Part shown: piece by piece, positions 8,243-17,278 of the stretch
How the letters are laid out: each line of letters starts with the position of its first letter
Position numbering within the stretch: the stretch's first letter is position 1
Source: Candidatus Scatomonas pullistercoris
GTDB taxonomy: Bacteria; Bacillota; Clostridia; Lachnospirales; Lachnospiraceae
Reading direction: 5' to 3'
DNA length: 64,000 bases
NCBI GenBank assembly: GCA_018713515.1
Contig: DVOO01000011.1
Coordinates: 1-64,000 of the forward strand
Position numbers and translations under genes: made by a program
The notes under the pieces: model-generated
Seen by the model: the letters and a program-made list of their open reading frames with translations, nothing else
Told to the model about the DNA's origin: nothing
The model's database searches: none

Positions 8243-9024
8243 TGGTCCGGCGGCGCCTGGGTCTGCCGGAACTCCGGCATAAATTCCCGGAAGCGCAGGG
8301 GAAGCATCTGTCTCTGCAGAGCGGGATTTTCCCGCTCCCGGATGGAGATACTCCGGCAGAAGGTGCGAAACAGATTCTCGAAGGTTTCGGCGTCTGAGCT
8401 GTACCGGGAAAGCTCCGTTTCCGAAAGGGAGAGACCGGAGATGAGACTGCAGTCTGCGCCGGGCTTATGAAAGCAGATCCGGCTGCGGCCGCTGTCACAG
8501 ATCAGGAAAGCTTCCTCCGGCATCCGTTCCTGGAAGTGGGCCCCCAGAAAGAGCAGAAGATCGTTCTTCGGGCGGATCAGAGAGGCCAGAGCGCCGGAAG
8601 AAAGCTCCCGGAAGCGGAGAAAGCCTCTCAGGTGGTCGAATTCGGCAAAGCTGTTCTTGTACAGCTCCATCAGCCGGCGGATGTGAGGATTCCTCCGGTC
8701 CGTAAAATCGGAACGTCCGGTGAGAAGGCAGACAATACTCTGGTAAAGGGCTGTGCCCTTGTCCGGGAACTGGGAGGCGGCAGCATAGCAGAGGATCTCA
8801 TATCCGCGGCTGCCCAGGCGCCGCCGGAGCGTCCGGGCCACCCGGGCGGCCTTTTCCGGATCCGTGGCTGTCCGGTGCTCCCGGCAGAAGAATTCCAGAT
8901 TGTCCGGCTCCTGCACGGCCAGCTCCACGTTCTCATGGCCGCAGCGGGAATCCCAGGCATCGTAGACGGCGGTGAAGAGTCCGTCCAGGCTGTTTTCACA
9001 GAGAAAGCGCTGTTTTTCCTGCAT
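8239..9024 (-). CDS. TIGR03915-family DNA metabolism protein, partner of the radical SAM protein
   Basis: A 261-residue soluble protein next to and overlapping the radical SAM gene by 29 bases on the same strand. This position and its content (RPKNDLLLFLGAHFQERMP, YAADCSLI-type motifs, many Arg and aromatic residues) match the TIGR03915 family, nearly always paired with the putative DNA modification/repair radical SAM protein TIGR03916. In other lineages the family is fused to a uracil-DNA glycosylase domain, which suggests work on damaged or modified DNA. The start at 9024 is set by GGAGGCAGTT before the ATG; a longer in-frame start at 9162 would overlap deeper into the upstream gene and has no comparable ribosome site. 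Confidence 0.8.
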   Translation of the reverse strand: MQEKQRFLCENSLDGLFTAVYDAWDSRCGHENVELAVQEPDNLEFFCREHRTATDPEKAARVARTLRRRLGSRGYEILCYAAASQFPDKGTALYQSIVCLLTGRSDFTDRRNPHIRRLMELYKNSFAEFDHLRGFLRFRELSSGALASLIRPKNDLLLFLGAHFQERMPEEAFLICDSGRSRICFHKPGADCSLISGLSLSETELSRYSSDAETFENLFRTFCRSISIRERENPALQRQMLPLRFREFMPEFRQTQAPPDH

Positions 9025-10342
9025 AACTGCCTCCTTTCCGTCCGGAGGGGGCGGGCCCTTCCGGTCCTTCGGAATCGAAGAGGGAAAGCTGCCGGAACTC
9101 CGGCCCGTTTTCCCGAAAACCGGGGTGGGGAAGAAGATTCCGGAGAATATAGTCTTCGTCAAATTTTACGGGAACAAAGGTTTTTCCGCCGCAGGTGATA
9201 AAATACTGAGCTCTTTTTAAAACCACCCGGAGCTTTTTCAGATCCTCAAAGGTCAGCGGACCGAAACGGCGGGCGCCTGTGATCCTGCGGGCAGAGGCGG
9301 TGCCGATTCCCGGAACCCGGAGCAGAGTGTGATAATCCGCCCGGTTTACTTCCACCGGAAACAGATCCAGGTGACGGATGGCCCAGTCGCACTTGGGATC
9401 CAGGAGGGGATGAAAGTTCGGCCTGGACGGAGTGAGGAGCTCACCGGCCTGAAAGCCGTAGAACCGCAGCAGCCAGTCCGCCTGGTAAAGCCGGTGTTCT
9501 CTTTCCAGAGGGGGACCCTGGGGAAGCATGGGCAGAGAGGCATCCTGGTTCACGTTGACGAAGGCGGAGTAAAAGACCCGCTTCAGATCAAAATTGTGAT
9601 ACAGGGCCTGGGCAGTGCTCAGGAGTTCATAGTCCGTTTCGCCCAGGGCGCCCACGATCATCTGGGTGCTCTGGCCGGCAGGGACAAACTTCGGGGCATG
9701 GCGGTAAAGGGAAAGCTCTTCCCGGTTGGCATCCCGGCGGGTCTGAATCTGCCGCATGGGCTGCAGGATCGTGCGGCGGGTCTTATGGGGCGCCAGATTC
9801 CGCAGACCCTCCGCAGTGGCCAGTTCCAGATTGACGCTCATGCGGTCCGCGTAGTAGCCGGCCCGCTCGATGAGCTCCTGGCTGGCGCCCGGAATGGCCT
9901 TCAGATGGATATATCCGTGGAAATGGTATCGGGTGCGCAGCCGGTAAACGGTCTCCGCCAGAAGCTCCATGGTATAGTCCGGGGATCGGAGAATTCCGGA
10001 GCTCAGGAAAAGCCCCTCTATATAATTCCTGCGGTAAAATTCCACGGTCAGCGTGCATACCTCATCAGGGGTGAAGGAGGCCCGGGGCACATCGTTGGAG
10101 CTGCGGTTGATGCAGTAGCGGCAGTCAAACACGCACTCATTGGTGAAGAGAATCTTCAGCAGGGAGATACAGCGGCCATCGGCGGAGAAGCTGTGGCAGA
10201 TGCCGGCGGGCACGCAGTTTCCCAGGCGTCCCCGGGCGCCCCGGCGGTCAGAACCGCTGGAGGTGCAGGCAACATCGTACTTGGCCGCGTCGGATAGAAT
10301 TTTTAATTTTTCGGACAGGGACGCATGCTGTGAAAGAATCAT
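8996..10342 (-). CDS. putative DNA modification/repair radical SAM protein (TIGR03916)
   Basis: A 448-residue protein with the radical SAM cluster CVFDCRYC (about residues 72-79) that binds a 4Fe-4S cluster and S-adenosylmethionine, a TIM-barrel-like middle, and a C-terminal helix-hairpin-helix DNA-binding motif (LLRVPGIGTASARRI, about 340-355), the typical domain order of TIGR03916. The reaction is not known; linkage to glycosylase-like proteins suggests nucleic acid repair. It is the first gene of a two-gene leftward operon with the TIGR03915 partner. It is transcribed divergently from the flavin-reductase-like gene at 10427, leaving 84 bases for two promoters. Confidence 0.88.
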   Translation of the reverse strand: MILSQHASLSEKLKILSDAAKYDVACTSSGSDRRGARGRLGNCVPAGICHSFSADGRCISLLKILFTNECVFDCRYCINRSSNDVPRASFTPDEVCTLTVEFYRRNYIEGLFLSSGILRSPDYTMELLAETVYRLRTRYHFHGYIHLKAIPGASQELIERAGYYADRMSVNLELATAEGLRNLAPHKTRRTILQPMRQIQTRRDANREELSLYRHAPKFVPAGQSTQMIVGALGETDYELLSTAQALYHNFDLKRVFYSAFVNVNQDASLPMLPQGPPLEREHRLYQADWLLRFYGFQAGELLTPSRPNFHPLLDPKCDWAIRHLDLFPVEVNRADYHTLLRVPGIGTASARRITGARRFGPLTFEDLKKLRVVLKRAQYFITCGGKTFVPVKFDEDYILRNLLPHPGFRENGPEFRQLSLFDSEGPEGPAPSGRKGGSYAGKTALSL

Positions 10343-10426
10343 GGATAGCCTCCAAAATAAAATCGAACATCTGTTCTGTTATTATAATCCGAACGTTTGT
10401 TTCTGTCAATGGAAAGGAGCTGGAAA

Positions 10427-10936
10427 ATGAATTTTCAGGAAATGGATATTAAGACTCTGGAGGGAAATCCCTGGAAAATGATCGGGGATGACTGGATGCT
10501 GGTAGCTGCAAAAAAGGACGGGCAGGTCAACGCCATGACGGCTTCCTGGGGCGGCGTGGGAATTATGTGGGGCAAGACTGCCGCCACCATCTATCTCAGG
10601 CCCCAGCGGTATACAAAGGAATTTGTAGACGCAAATGATACGTTTACCCTGAGTTTTTTCGGCGGCAGGGAGAAGCAGGCCATGGGCTATCTGGGAAAAG
10701 TTTCCGGAAGAGATGAGCCGGACAAGATCAGCCGGACGGACCTGCATCTGACTGATCTCGGCGGCGCCCCGGCTTTCCGGGAGGCAGAGCTGGTGCTGGT
10801 CTGCCGGAAGCTGTATGCCCAGGAAATGAAGCCGGAGTGCTTCCTGGCCCGGGAAGAGATTGATAAGTGGTATCCGGACCGGGATTTCCATACCATGTAC
10901 ATTGCAGAGATTGTAAAGGCGTACCGAAATCAGTAG
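10427..10936 (+). CDS. flavin reductase / FMN-binding split-barrel protein
   Basis: A 169-residue protein of the flavin reductase-like (FMN-binding split barrel) superfamily: GDDWMLVAAKKDGQ, NAMTASWGGVGIMW and IYLRPQRYTKEFVD correspond to the strands and loop that hold FMN. Such proteins reduce flavins or act as electron-transfer flavoproteins in anaerobes. The start is set by GGAAAGGAGCTGG before ATG 10427; upstream in-frame ATGs at 10397 and 10409 lack a ribosome site. The methyltransferase gene follows 27 bases downstream. Physiological partner unknown. Confidence 0.8.
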   Translation: MNFQEMDIKTLEGNPWKMIGDDWMLVAAKKDGQVNAMTASWGGVGIMWGKTAATIYLRPQRYTKEFVDANDTFTLSFFGGREKQAMGYLGKVSGRDEPDKISRTDLHLTDLGGAPAFREAELVLVCRKLYAQEMKPECFLAREEIDKWYPDRDFHTMYIAEIVKAYRNQ

Positions 10937-10963
10937 ACGCCGGCGGAAAACAAGGAGAAGAGC

Positions 10964-11836
10964 ATGTGGATTGCGGATAAGTGGAAGGATTATGAGGTGC
11001 TGGATACCTCCGGGGGCGAAAAGCTGGAGAGATGGGGCAGTTATACGCTGATCCGGCCGGATCCCCAGGTGATCTGGGATACGGAGCGCAGGCATCCGGG
11101 ATGGAACAAGTGCAGCGGCCATTACCACCGGAGCAGCCGGGGAGGCGGACAGTGGGAATTTTTTGATCTGCCGGAACAATGGCAGATCCGCTACGGAAAT
11201 CTGACCTTTCATCTGAAACCCTTCAGTTTTAAACACACAGGGCTGTTTCCGGAGCAGGCGGTAAACTGGGACTGGTTTTCGGATATCATCCGCAGAGCCG
11301 GCCGCCCGGTGAAGGTGCTGAATCTTTTCGCCTATACAGGCGGCGCCACGCTGGCGGCCGCGGCGGCGGGAGCATCGGTGACCCATGTGGACGCTTCAAA
11401 GGGGATGGTTACCTGGGCCAGAGAGAATGCCGCCGCCTCCGGCCTGCAGGAAAAACCCATCCGCTGGCTGGTGGATGACTGCATGAAATTTGTGGAGCGG
11501 GAGATCCGGCGGGGAAACCGGTATGACGGCATTATTATGGATCCGCCCTCCTACGGGCGCGGTCCCAGGGGAGAGATCTGGAAGATTGAGGATGCGGTCT
11601 ATCCGCTGATCTGCCGGTGCGAAAAGCTGCTGGGCGATGACCCGCTGTTTTTCCTGGTGAATTCCTACACCACCGGGCTGGCCCCGGCGGTGCTGGCCTA
11701 CATGATCTCGGTGGCGCTGAAAGGGAGAGGAGGCTGTACCGAGGCATCGGAGATCGGGCTTCCCGTATCTTCCACAGGGCTGATTCTGCCCTGCGGCGCA
11801 TCGGGACGCTGGGAGAAAAAAAGGGATTCCCCTTGA
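10964..11836 (+). CDS. class I SAM-dependent methyltransferase, RlmI-like
   Basis: A 290-residue Rossmann methyltransferase. Motif I is VLNLFAYTGGATLAAAAAG (about 115-133), followed by THVDASKGMVTWARENAAASG, and the catalytic-region motif IIMDPPSYGRG (about 187-197), in which DPPSY is typical of the RlmI/RsmC-like families acting on rRNA cytosine or guanine. The N-terminal PUA domain of true RlmI is missing, and the protein matches the shorter PF10672-type enzymes. It follows the flavin-reductase-like gene, with AAGGAGAAGAGC as ribosome site. rRNA is the likely substrate, but this is by family analogy. Confidence 0.82.
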   Translation: MWIADKWKDYEVLDTSGGEKLERWGSYTLIRPDPQVIWDTERRHPGWNKCSGHYHRSSRGGGQWEFFDLPEQWQIRYGNLTFHLKPFSFKHTGLFPEQAVNWDWFSDIIRRAGRPVKVLNLFAYTGGATLAAAAAGASVTHVDASKGMVTWARENAAASGLQEKPIRWLVDDCMKFVEREIRRGNRYDGIIMDPPSYGRGPRGEIWKIEDAVYPLICRCEKLLGDDPLFFLVNSYTTGLAPAVLAYMISVALKGRGGCTEASEIGLPVSSTGLILPCGASGRWEKKRDSP

Positions 11837-11937
11837 CAGGCGGAAGGCAAGCTACTAAAATACACGTGAAAATTATAGGGAACAGAAAAACAGGAGACTG
11901 CGCATGGGCGCACAAGGTTAACTTGAGGAGGACTATT

Positions 11938-13230
11938 ATGAAAGACTACAGGGAACTGAGCAGAGAAGAGCTCCTGGCTCTTCACCGGGAGACAGAGGCA
12001 AAATACGAGGAGGTAAAGGGAAAAGGGCTGAAGCTGGACATTTCCAGAGGAAAACCTTCCACAGAGCAGCTGGATCTGGCTGAGGGCATGCTGACCGTGA
12101 TCTCAAAAAATGAGGACTGCTACAGCGATGCCGGAGAAGACTGCCGCAATTATGGAAATCCCACGGGCCTGAAGGAGGCCAAGGAGCTGATGGGGGCTAT
12201 TATGGGCGCTCCGGCGGACCAGGTGATTGTCTGCGGAAATGCCAGCCTGACGATCATGTTTAATACCGTATCCCGTTCCTTTACCCACGGCGTACTGGGC
12301 AGCACTCCCTGGGCAAAACTGGATAAGGTAAAATTTCTCTGCCCGGTTCCCGGGTATGACAGACATTTCAGCGTTACAGAGTATTTCGGCGTGGAGATGA
12401 TCAATGTGCCCATGTCTCCGGAGGGACCGGATATGGATCTGGTGGAGAAGCTGGTGGCCGAAGATGACAGCATCAAGGGAATCTGGTGCGTGCCCAAGTA
12501 CTCCAATCCTCAGGGCTACACGTATTCGGACGAGACGGTCAGGAGATTCGCGGCTCTGAAGCCGGCTGCAAAGGATTTCCGTATTTTCTGGGACAACGCC
12601 TATGGGATCCATCACCTGTATGAAGAAGAGGAGAAACAGGATAAGCTGCTGAATATCCTGGAGGAGTGCAGGAAGGCCGGCAATCCGGATATGGTTTATG
12701 TGTTTGCGTCCACCTCCAAGGTCAGCTACGCGGGAGCGGGAATCTCCGCAGTAGCCTCTTCCCCGGCCAATCTGGAGGAGTTCAAGAGATATATGGGCTT
12801 CCAGACCATCGGCTACAACAAGGTAAATCAGCTGCGCCACGTGCGTTATTTTAAGAATCTGGACGGAGTCATGGCTCATATGATGAAGCATGCAGCCGTT
12901 ATGCGGCCGAAGTTCGAGACCGTGGAGCGCGTTCTGGAGCAGGAGATCGGCGGAACGGGCCTCGGAACCTGGACCAGTCCCCGGGGCGGCTACTTCATCT
13001 CCTTTGACGCTCTGCCGGGATGTGCGAAAGCCATTGTGGCAAAGTGCAAGGAGGCGGGCCTGGTGATTACGGGCGCCGGATCCAGCTACCCGTACCACAG
13101 AGATCCGCAGGATTCCAATATCCGGATCGCGCCCTCCTATCCTACTTCGGAGGAGCTGGCTCTGGCCATGGATGTTTTTGTGCTCAGCGTAAAGCTGGTG
13201 AGCATCGAGAAGCTGCTGGAAGAGAAATAA
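11938..13230 (+). CDS. aspartate aminotransferase, class Ic type
   Basis: A 430-residue fold-type I PLP enzyme. The N-terminal motif KLDISRGKPSTEQLDLAEGML and the mid-protein WCVPKYSNPQGYTYS, WDNAYGIHHLY and FASTSKVSYAGAG (the Lys binding PLP) are those of the PF12897 aspartate aminotransferase group, which converts aspartate and 2-oxoglutarate to oxaloacetate and glutamate. The start at 11938 follows TTGAGGAGGACTATT; in-frame codons upstream to 11833 have no ribosome site. It stands alone between the methyltransferase and ddl. The assignment to aspartate rather than another amino acid rests on subfamily similarity. Confidence 0.88.
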   Translation: MKDYRELSREELLALHRETEAKYEEVKGKGLKLDISRGKPSTEQLDLAEGMLTVISKNEDCYSDAGEDCRNYGNPTGLKEAKELMGAIMGAPADQVIVCGNASLTIMFNTVSRSFTHGVLGSTPWAKLDKVKFLCPVPGYDRHFSVTEYFGVEMINVPMSPEGPDMDLVEKLVAEDDSIKGIWCVPKYSNPQGYTYSDETVRRFAALKPAAKDFRIFWDNAYGIHHLYEEEEKQDKLLNILEECRKAGNPDMVYVFASTSKVSYAGAGISAVASSPANLEEFKRYMGFQTIGYNKVNQLRHVRYFKNLDGVMAHMMKHAAVMRPKFETVERVLEQEIGGTGLGTWTSPRGGYFISFDALPGCAKAIVAKCKEAGLVITGAGSSYPYHRDPQDSNIRIAPSYPTSEELALAMDVFVLSVKLVSIEKLLEEK

Positions 13231-13285
13231 AAACGGTTACCGGAAAACAGGATGGAAAGTCCGGGGAAGAAGAGGAGCATCTGCC

Positions 13286-14320
13286 ATGAAAATTGTTGTA
13301 TTGGCTGGAGGAACCAGCACAGAGAGAGAGATTTCCATTATATCCGGAAGCGGCGTCTGCCGGGCGCTGCAGGAAAGAGGCCATCAGGCAGTCCTTCTGG
13401 ACGTTTTCTTTGGATGCCGGGAGGAGGAAGCCGCAGGAGAATTCCCGGCTGATTTCGATGTGGACCGGGCGGAGGCGGCCATGAAGGCCAGGAGTGCGGA
13501 ACTGGAAAAGGCGATTGAAAGCCGGAGGGAGTTTTTCGGCCCCCATGTGCTGGAGCTCTGCCAGAAAGCCGACCTCGTATTCCTGGCTCTCCACGGCGCC
13601 AACGGAGAGGACGGAAAGGTTCAGGCGGCCTTTGATCTCTTTGGTATCCGCTACACCGGCACCGACTATCTCAGCAGTGCTGTCGCCATGGATAAATACA
13701 TAACAAAAATTTTCTTTGAAGCCGGTCAGGTACCTGCTCCCCGGGGCATTCACCTGGTAAAGGGGAAAGAGCCGGAGAGCATCTCTGCGTCAGGGCTGGA
13801 GTTTCCGGTGATCGTAAAACCCTGCTGCGGCGGTTCCAGCGTGGGGGTATCGGTGGTAGAAGGGCCGGAATCCTTCAGAAAGGCCCTGGAAGAAGCTTTC
13901 GCCTATGAAGATCAGGTGGTGGTGGAGGAGTTCATCCGGGGAAGGGAATTTTCAGTGGCGGTGATCGGGGGGAAAGCGTATCCGGTCATTGAGATTACGC
14001 CCAAAGAGGGATTTTACGATTATAAAAATAAGTATACGGCCGGCTGCACGGTGGAAACCTGTCCGGCCGACCTGCCGGAGGAAAAAACCCGCGAAATGCA
14101 GGACGCAGCGGTGCGGGCGGCCGGAGCCCTGGGAATCAGAGGATACTGCCGTCTGGACTTTATGATGCGGCCGGACGGCCGGATCTACTGCCTGGAGGCC
14201 AATACGCTTCCCGGCATGACGCCCACCAGCCTGATTCCCCAGGAAGCAGCAGCGCTGGGTATCAGCTATCCGGAACTCTGTGAGGAGCTGATCCGGATTT
14301 CTCTGGAAAAGTATCAGTGA
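13286..14320 (+). CDS. ddl: D-alanine--D-alanine ligase
   Basis: A 344-residue ATP-grasp ligase joining two D-alanines for peptidoglycan precursors. Visible are the N-terminal LAGGTSTEREISI, LALHGANGEDG (about 98-108), the ATP-binding IVKPCCGGSSVGVS loop (about 172-185), the VVEEFIRGREFSV strand and the metal-binding end CRLDFMMRPDGRIYCLEANTLPGMT-type block (about 288-312). It has an AGAAGAGGAGC ribosome site. murF begins 14 bases downstream, so Ddl and its direct user MurF are made together. The resistance-type substitution giving D-Ala-D-lactate was not evident. Confidence 0.93.
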   Translation: MKIVVLAGGTSTEREISIISGSGVCRALQERGHQAVLLDVFFGCREEEAAGEFPADFDVDRAEAAMKARSAELEKAIESRREFFGPHVLELCQKADLVFLALHGANGEDGKVQAAFDLFGIRYTGTDYLSSAVAMDKYITKIFFEAGQVPAPRGIHLVKGKEPESISASGLEFPVIVKPCCGGSSVGVSVVEGPESFRKALEEAFAYEDQVVVEEFIRGREFSVAVIGGKAYPVIEITPKEGFYDYKNKYTAGCTVETCPADLPEEKTREMQDAAVRAAGALGIRGYCRLDFMMRPDGRIYCLEANTLPGMTPTSLIPQEAAALGISYPELCEELIRISLEKYQ

Positions 14321-14334
14321 GACAGGAGCAGGCG

Positions 14335-15702
14335 ATGAAGAATTTAACCTTGAAGAATATAGCCGGGGCCTGCGGCGGACAGTATGTGGGCACGGAGGCG
14401 ATGAAGAATTTCTGCATTACAGCGGTTACCACAGACAGCCGCAGCGTGGAGGAGGGCAGCCTTTTTGTGGCTATTCCCGGAGAGCGTGTGGACGGCCATT
14501 CTTACATAAAAAAAGCCGTCCAGGCAGGAGCTGCCGCCGTTCTTTCGGAGAGAGAGCTGCCGGAGACATCGTTTCCCTATATACGTGTGGAGAGTTCCCT
14601 GCAGGCGGTGAAGGATCTGGCGGAATTCTACCTGGCGGGCCTTTCTATACCGGTGGTGGGAATTGCGGGAAGTGTCGGCAAGACCAGCACAAAGGAGATG
14701 ACGGCTTCGGTTCTGGGACAGAAATACAGAGTTCTCAAAACGGAGGGGAATTTTAATAATGAGCTGGGTCTGCCTCTTACAATCTTCCGGCTGCGGGAAG
14801 AAGATCAGATCGCGGTTCTGGAAATGGGCATCAGTGATTTTGGCGAGATGCACCGGCTGTCTAAAATTGCCAGGCCGGAAACCTGTATCCTGACCAATAT
14901 CGGATGGTGCCATCTGGAAAATCTGAAGACCCGGGACGGGATCCTGAAGGCAAAATCAGAAATTTTTGATTTTATGCGGCCGGAAGGCCATATAATCCTT
15001 AACGGAGACGATGACAAACTGTCTGCCATCCATGAGGTGAGAGGCATCCGCCCCCGGACGTACGGGCTGAACAGCAGCAATGATGTCTGGGCGGATGAGC
15101 TGGAGCCTCTGGGGCTTCAGGGGACCTCCTGCAGGATCCACACGCCGGAAGGCAGTTTTCATGTGCGGATTCCGAAGCCGGGTGAACATATGGTATACAA
15201 CGGGCTGGCGGCCGCATCGGCAGGGCTGTACTACGGTCTGACCCTGGAAGAAATACGGGCCGGCCTGGAGAGTTACGAAACCATCAGCGGACGGTTCCGG
15301 ATTCTGGAGACGGGAAAATATACGCTGATTGATGACTGCTACAATGCGAATCCCGTCTCCATGAAAGCCTCCCTGCAGGCCCTGCAGGATGGAAAAAACC
15401 GCCGGGTGGCGGTTCTTGGAGATATGGGAGAGCTGGGAGAGCAGGAACGCGAGCTCCACAGACAGGTGGGCGCCTATGCCGGGACACTGTCTATTGACGC
15501 CATTTACTGCGCCGGCCCCTTAAGTGAGGAGCTGGCGGCCGGCGCAAGGGAGACAGCTCCGGAGCTGGAAGTGCGCTGGTATCCCAGCCGCGATCAGCTG
15601 ATGGTTGAGCTTTCAAAGCTTCTCCGGGAGGGGGATACCATTCTGGTCAAAGCCTCTCACTATATGGGATTTGACAAAATCGTAAACATGCTGCAGGTAT
15701 AG
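14335..15702 (+). CDS. murF: UDP-N-acetylmuramoyl-tripeptide--D-alanyl-D-alanine ligase
   Basis: A 455-residue Mur ligase adding D-Ala-D-Ala to the UDP-MurNAc-tripeptide. The N-terminal domain contains TTDSRSVEEGSLFVAIPGERVDGH. The central ATPase domain has GIAGSVGKTSTKEM (about 110-123), the EGNFNNELGLPLT motif and MGISDFGEM. The C-terminal domain has DDCYNANPVSMKASL and LGDMGELG. The start at 14335 follows GACAGGAGCAGGCG; a GTG at 14317 in the same frame overlaps the ddl stop and lacks a site. Its end is four bases from the end of the convergent SDR gene. Confidence 0.94.
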   Translation: MKNLTLKNIAGACGGQYVGTEAMKNFCITAVTTDSRSVEEGSLFVAIPGERVDGHSYIKKAVQAGAAAVLSERELPETSFPYIRVESSLQAVKDLAEFYLAGLSIPVVGIAGSVGKTSTKEMTASVLGQKYRVLKTEGNFNNELGLPLTIFRLREEDQIAVLEMGISDFGEMHRLSKIARPETCILTNIGWCHLENLKTRDGILKAKSEIFDFMRPEGHIILNGDDDKLSAIHEVRGIRPRTYGLNSSNDVWADELEPLGLQGTSCRIHTPEGSFHVRIPKPGEHMVYNGLAAASAGLYYGLTLEEIRAGLESYETISGRFRILETGKYTLIDDCYNANPVSMKASLQALQDGKNRRVAVLGDMGELGEQERELHRQVGAYAGTLSIDAIYCAGPLSEELAAGARETAPELEVRWYPSRDQLMVELSKLLREGDTILVKASHYMGFDKIVNMLQV

Positions 15703-15705
15703 CTT

Positions 15706-16479
15706 CTAGATTCTGCGTATCAGGGACCAGATGCCCATCATCAGCTCGCCGGGGAGAAATTTTGCGGCAATCCGGTGAAGAAAGCAGACAGGTCCCGGCG
15801 TGGATACGGGCAGTCCCAGACGGCTGTCCAGAAGCGCGTGTTTTACAACAGATTTTCTGCGGGATGCCAGGGGAAAATGGCGCACGGCCCTTCCTCCTCC
15901 GGCATCCTTTGCTTTTGGAATAAATTCTGTGTCTTTAATCCAGTAAGGACAGACGGCGGTGACACGGATGCCCCGATCAAAAAGCTCCACCCGGAGTGCC
16001 CGGCTGAAGCGGTACAGAAAAGCCTTGGATGCCGCATATACATTCAGATAGGGGAAGGGCTGAAAGGCCGAGGTAGAGCAGATCTCCAGTATCCGGCCGC
16101 CCCGCTTCATCCACGGAAGGGCAAGAAGCGTAACCTCCACGGCCGCCCGGCAGTTGAGGTCGATCATCCGGCCGGCGTCCTCCAGAGAAATCTCCGAATA
16201 CTTTCCGATCTTTCCAAAGCCGGCGGCGCAGATCAGTATCTGTATCTCCGGCTTTTCCCTTTCCAGGAGACTCTTAAGCTCCCGGATGCTGCCCTCTTCC
16301 GTCAGATCCAGGGGGAGCACGCGCACCGGAACGGAACAGCTTCTGCGAAGCTCCAGAAGCCTTTCCTGCCTCCGGGCTACGGCCCAGATCTCTTCCGGCT
16401 TATCCTTTGTCCTGCAAATCTGAAGGGCAAATTCCATGCCCAGCCCCGACGAGGCTCCGGTGATCAATGCTATCTTCAT
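15706..16479 (-). CDS. short-chain dehydrogenase/reductase
   Basis: A 257-residue SDR protein with the NAD(P)-binding TGASSGLGMEFA loop (about 7-18), the NAG-equivalent CAAGFGK (about 84-90), Ser/Tyr/Lys catalytic residues in CSTSAFQPFPYLNVYAASKA (about 138-157) and a C-terminal extension with few recognisable features. Substrate cannot be assigned. It starts four bases after the DtxR-family gene on the same strand, so it is probably co-transcribed and perhaps metal-regulated. Confidence 0.85.
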   Translation of the reverse strand: MKIALITGASSGLGMEFALQICRTKDKPEEIWAVARRQERLLELRRSCSVPVRVLPLDLTEEGSIRELKSLLEREKPEIQILICAAGFGKIGKYSEISLEDAGRMIDLNCRAAVEVTLLALPWMKRGGRILEICSTSAFQPFPYLNVYAASKAFLYRFSRALRVELFDRGIRVTAVCPYWIKDTEFIPKAKDAGGGRAVRHFPLASRRKSVVKHALLDSRLGLPVSTPGPVCFLHRIAAKFLPGELMMGIWSLIRRI

Positions 16480-16483
16480 GGGA

Positions 16484-16864
16484 TCAGTCTTCTTCCCTGC
16501 TCATGGCAGCTGCATGCTTTTTGATGGCTTCAAAGCTTTCCGAACTGATTACGTGTTCAATCCGGCAGGCGTCCTCGATGGCCGTTTTCTCGTCCACGCC
16601 CAGCTTGACCAGAAGTTTGGAAATCAGAGTGTGGCGTTCATATATCTTGGCCGCAATGGCCAGCCCCGAGGGGGTCAGATGGATGTGCCCGTCTTCGTCC
16701 ACCAGAATCAGATCATTGTTGCGCAGATTTTTCATGGCTACGCTTACGCTGGGTTTGGAAAAGCCCAGTTCCGTGGCAATATCAATGGAGCGCACATTGG
16801 GTTTTTTCTGGCTCAGGATCAGGATTGTCTCCAGATAGTTTTCCGCGGATTCTTGAATTTTCAT
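16484..16864 (-). CDS. DtxR/MntR-family metal-dependent transcription regulator
   Basis: A 126-residue protein with an N-terminal winged helix (SAENYLETILILS, RSIDIATELGFSKPSVSVAMKNL, about 5-45) followed by the metal-binding and dimerisation segment (ERHTLISKLLVKLGVDEKTAIEDACRIEHV), the two-domain architecture of MntR/IdeR. Such proteins repress uptake genes when Mn or Fe is plentiful. The conserved Glu, His and Cys ligands (KIYERHTL, EDACRIEHVIS) are present. It has AAGGAGGAACC as ribosome site and heads a two-gene operon with the SDR. No metal transporter lies in the window. Confidence 0.87.
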   Translation of the reverse strand: MKIQESAENYLETILILSQKKPNVRSIDIATELGFSKPSVSVAMKNLRNNDLILVDEDGHIHLTPSGLAIAAKIYERHTLISKLLVKLGVDEKTAIEDACRIEHVISSESFEAIKKHAAAMSREED

Positions 16865-17023
16865 ACACCAGGTTCCTCCTTACGCTGATGTTTAAATTGT
16901 AACACGATCCCGAAAAATGGGCAACGGCTGTGCCGGATATTTTTGGCAGCCCCCCGGGAGGGAAGTTTTCGGACCTCTTCCGGAACCCCGGTTACAGAAA
17001 ATGAAGGATATACAGAAAATCAG

Positions 17024-17052
17024 TTGATTTTTTCCAATTCTTGTATTATAAT
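17024..17052 (+). promoter_or_regulatory. strong promoter in an intergenic region with no downstream gene
   Basis: TTGATT (17024-17029), 17-base spacer, TATAAT (17047-17052). No open reading frame with a ribosome site follows on this strand; the flanking genes are both on the other strand. Confidence 0.65.
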
Positions 17053-17058
17053 CAATTT

Positions 17059-17170
17059 TGTAAAAAGAATTTACCCTTCAAAAAATTTTTTTTACAATTA
17101 ATAACCCCTTATTAATTATTTATACTCCCCTCGAAAGGCTCCGGTAGCTCCCCTACCGGAGCTTTTCTCT
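17059..17170 (+). ncRNA. candidate orphan small RNA
   Basis: A transcript starting about seven bases after the promoter at 17024-17052 would run through an AT-rich body and stop at a perfect 10-base-pair hairpin, GCTCCGGTAG (17138-17147) with CTACCGGAGC (17153-17162), followed by TTTTCTCTT. Promoter, terminator and absence of a coding frame together suggest an RNA of about 110 bases. Its function and target are unknown. The body includes an A/U-rich stretch (17075-17110) of the kind that binds Hfq-like proteins. Confidence 0.45.
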
Positions 17171-17200
17171 TGGATTTATGCGGGTTTCCAGGCTTCACGC

Positions 17201-17250
17201 AAAAGAAAGAGGGCATCCCGCAAGTCATTTCTGACTTTTGGAATGCCCTC
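17201..17250 (-). terminator. terminator after dhaL
   Basis: Read leftward, GAGGGCATTCC (17250-17240) pairs with the complement of 17209-17219, enclosing a second stem (AAGTCA/TGACTT), and is followed by TTTCTTTT. Confidence 0.7.
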
Positions 17251-17278
17251 CTGCGGAAGCCGCTCAAAGCGGCTGCTA

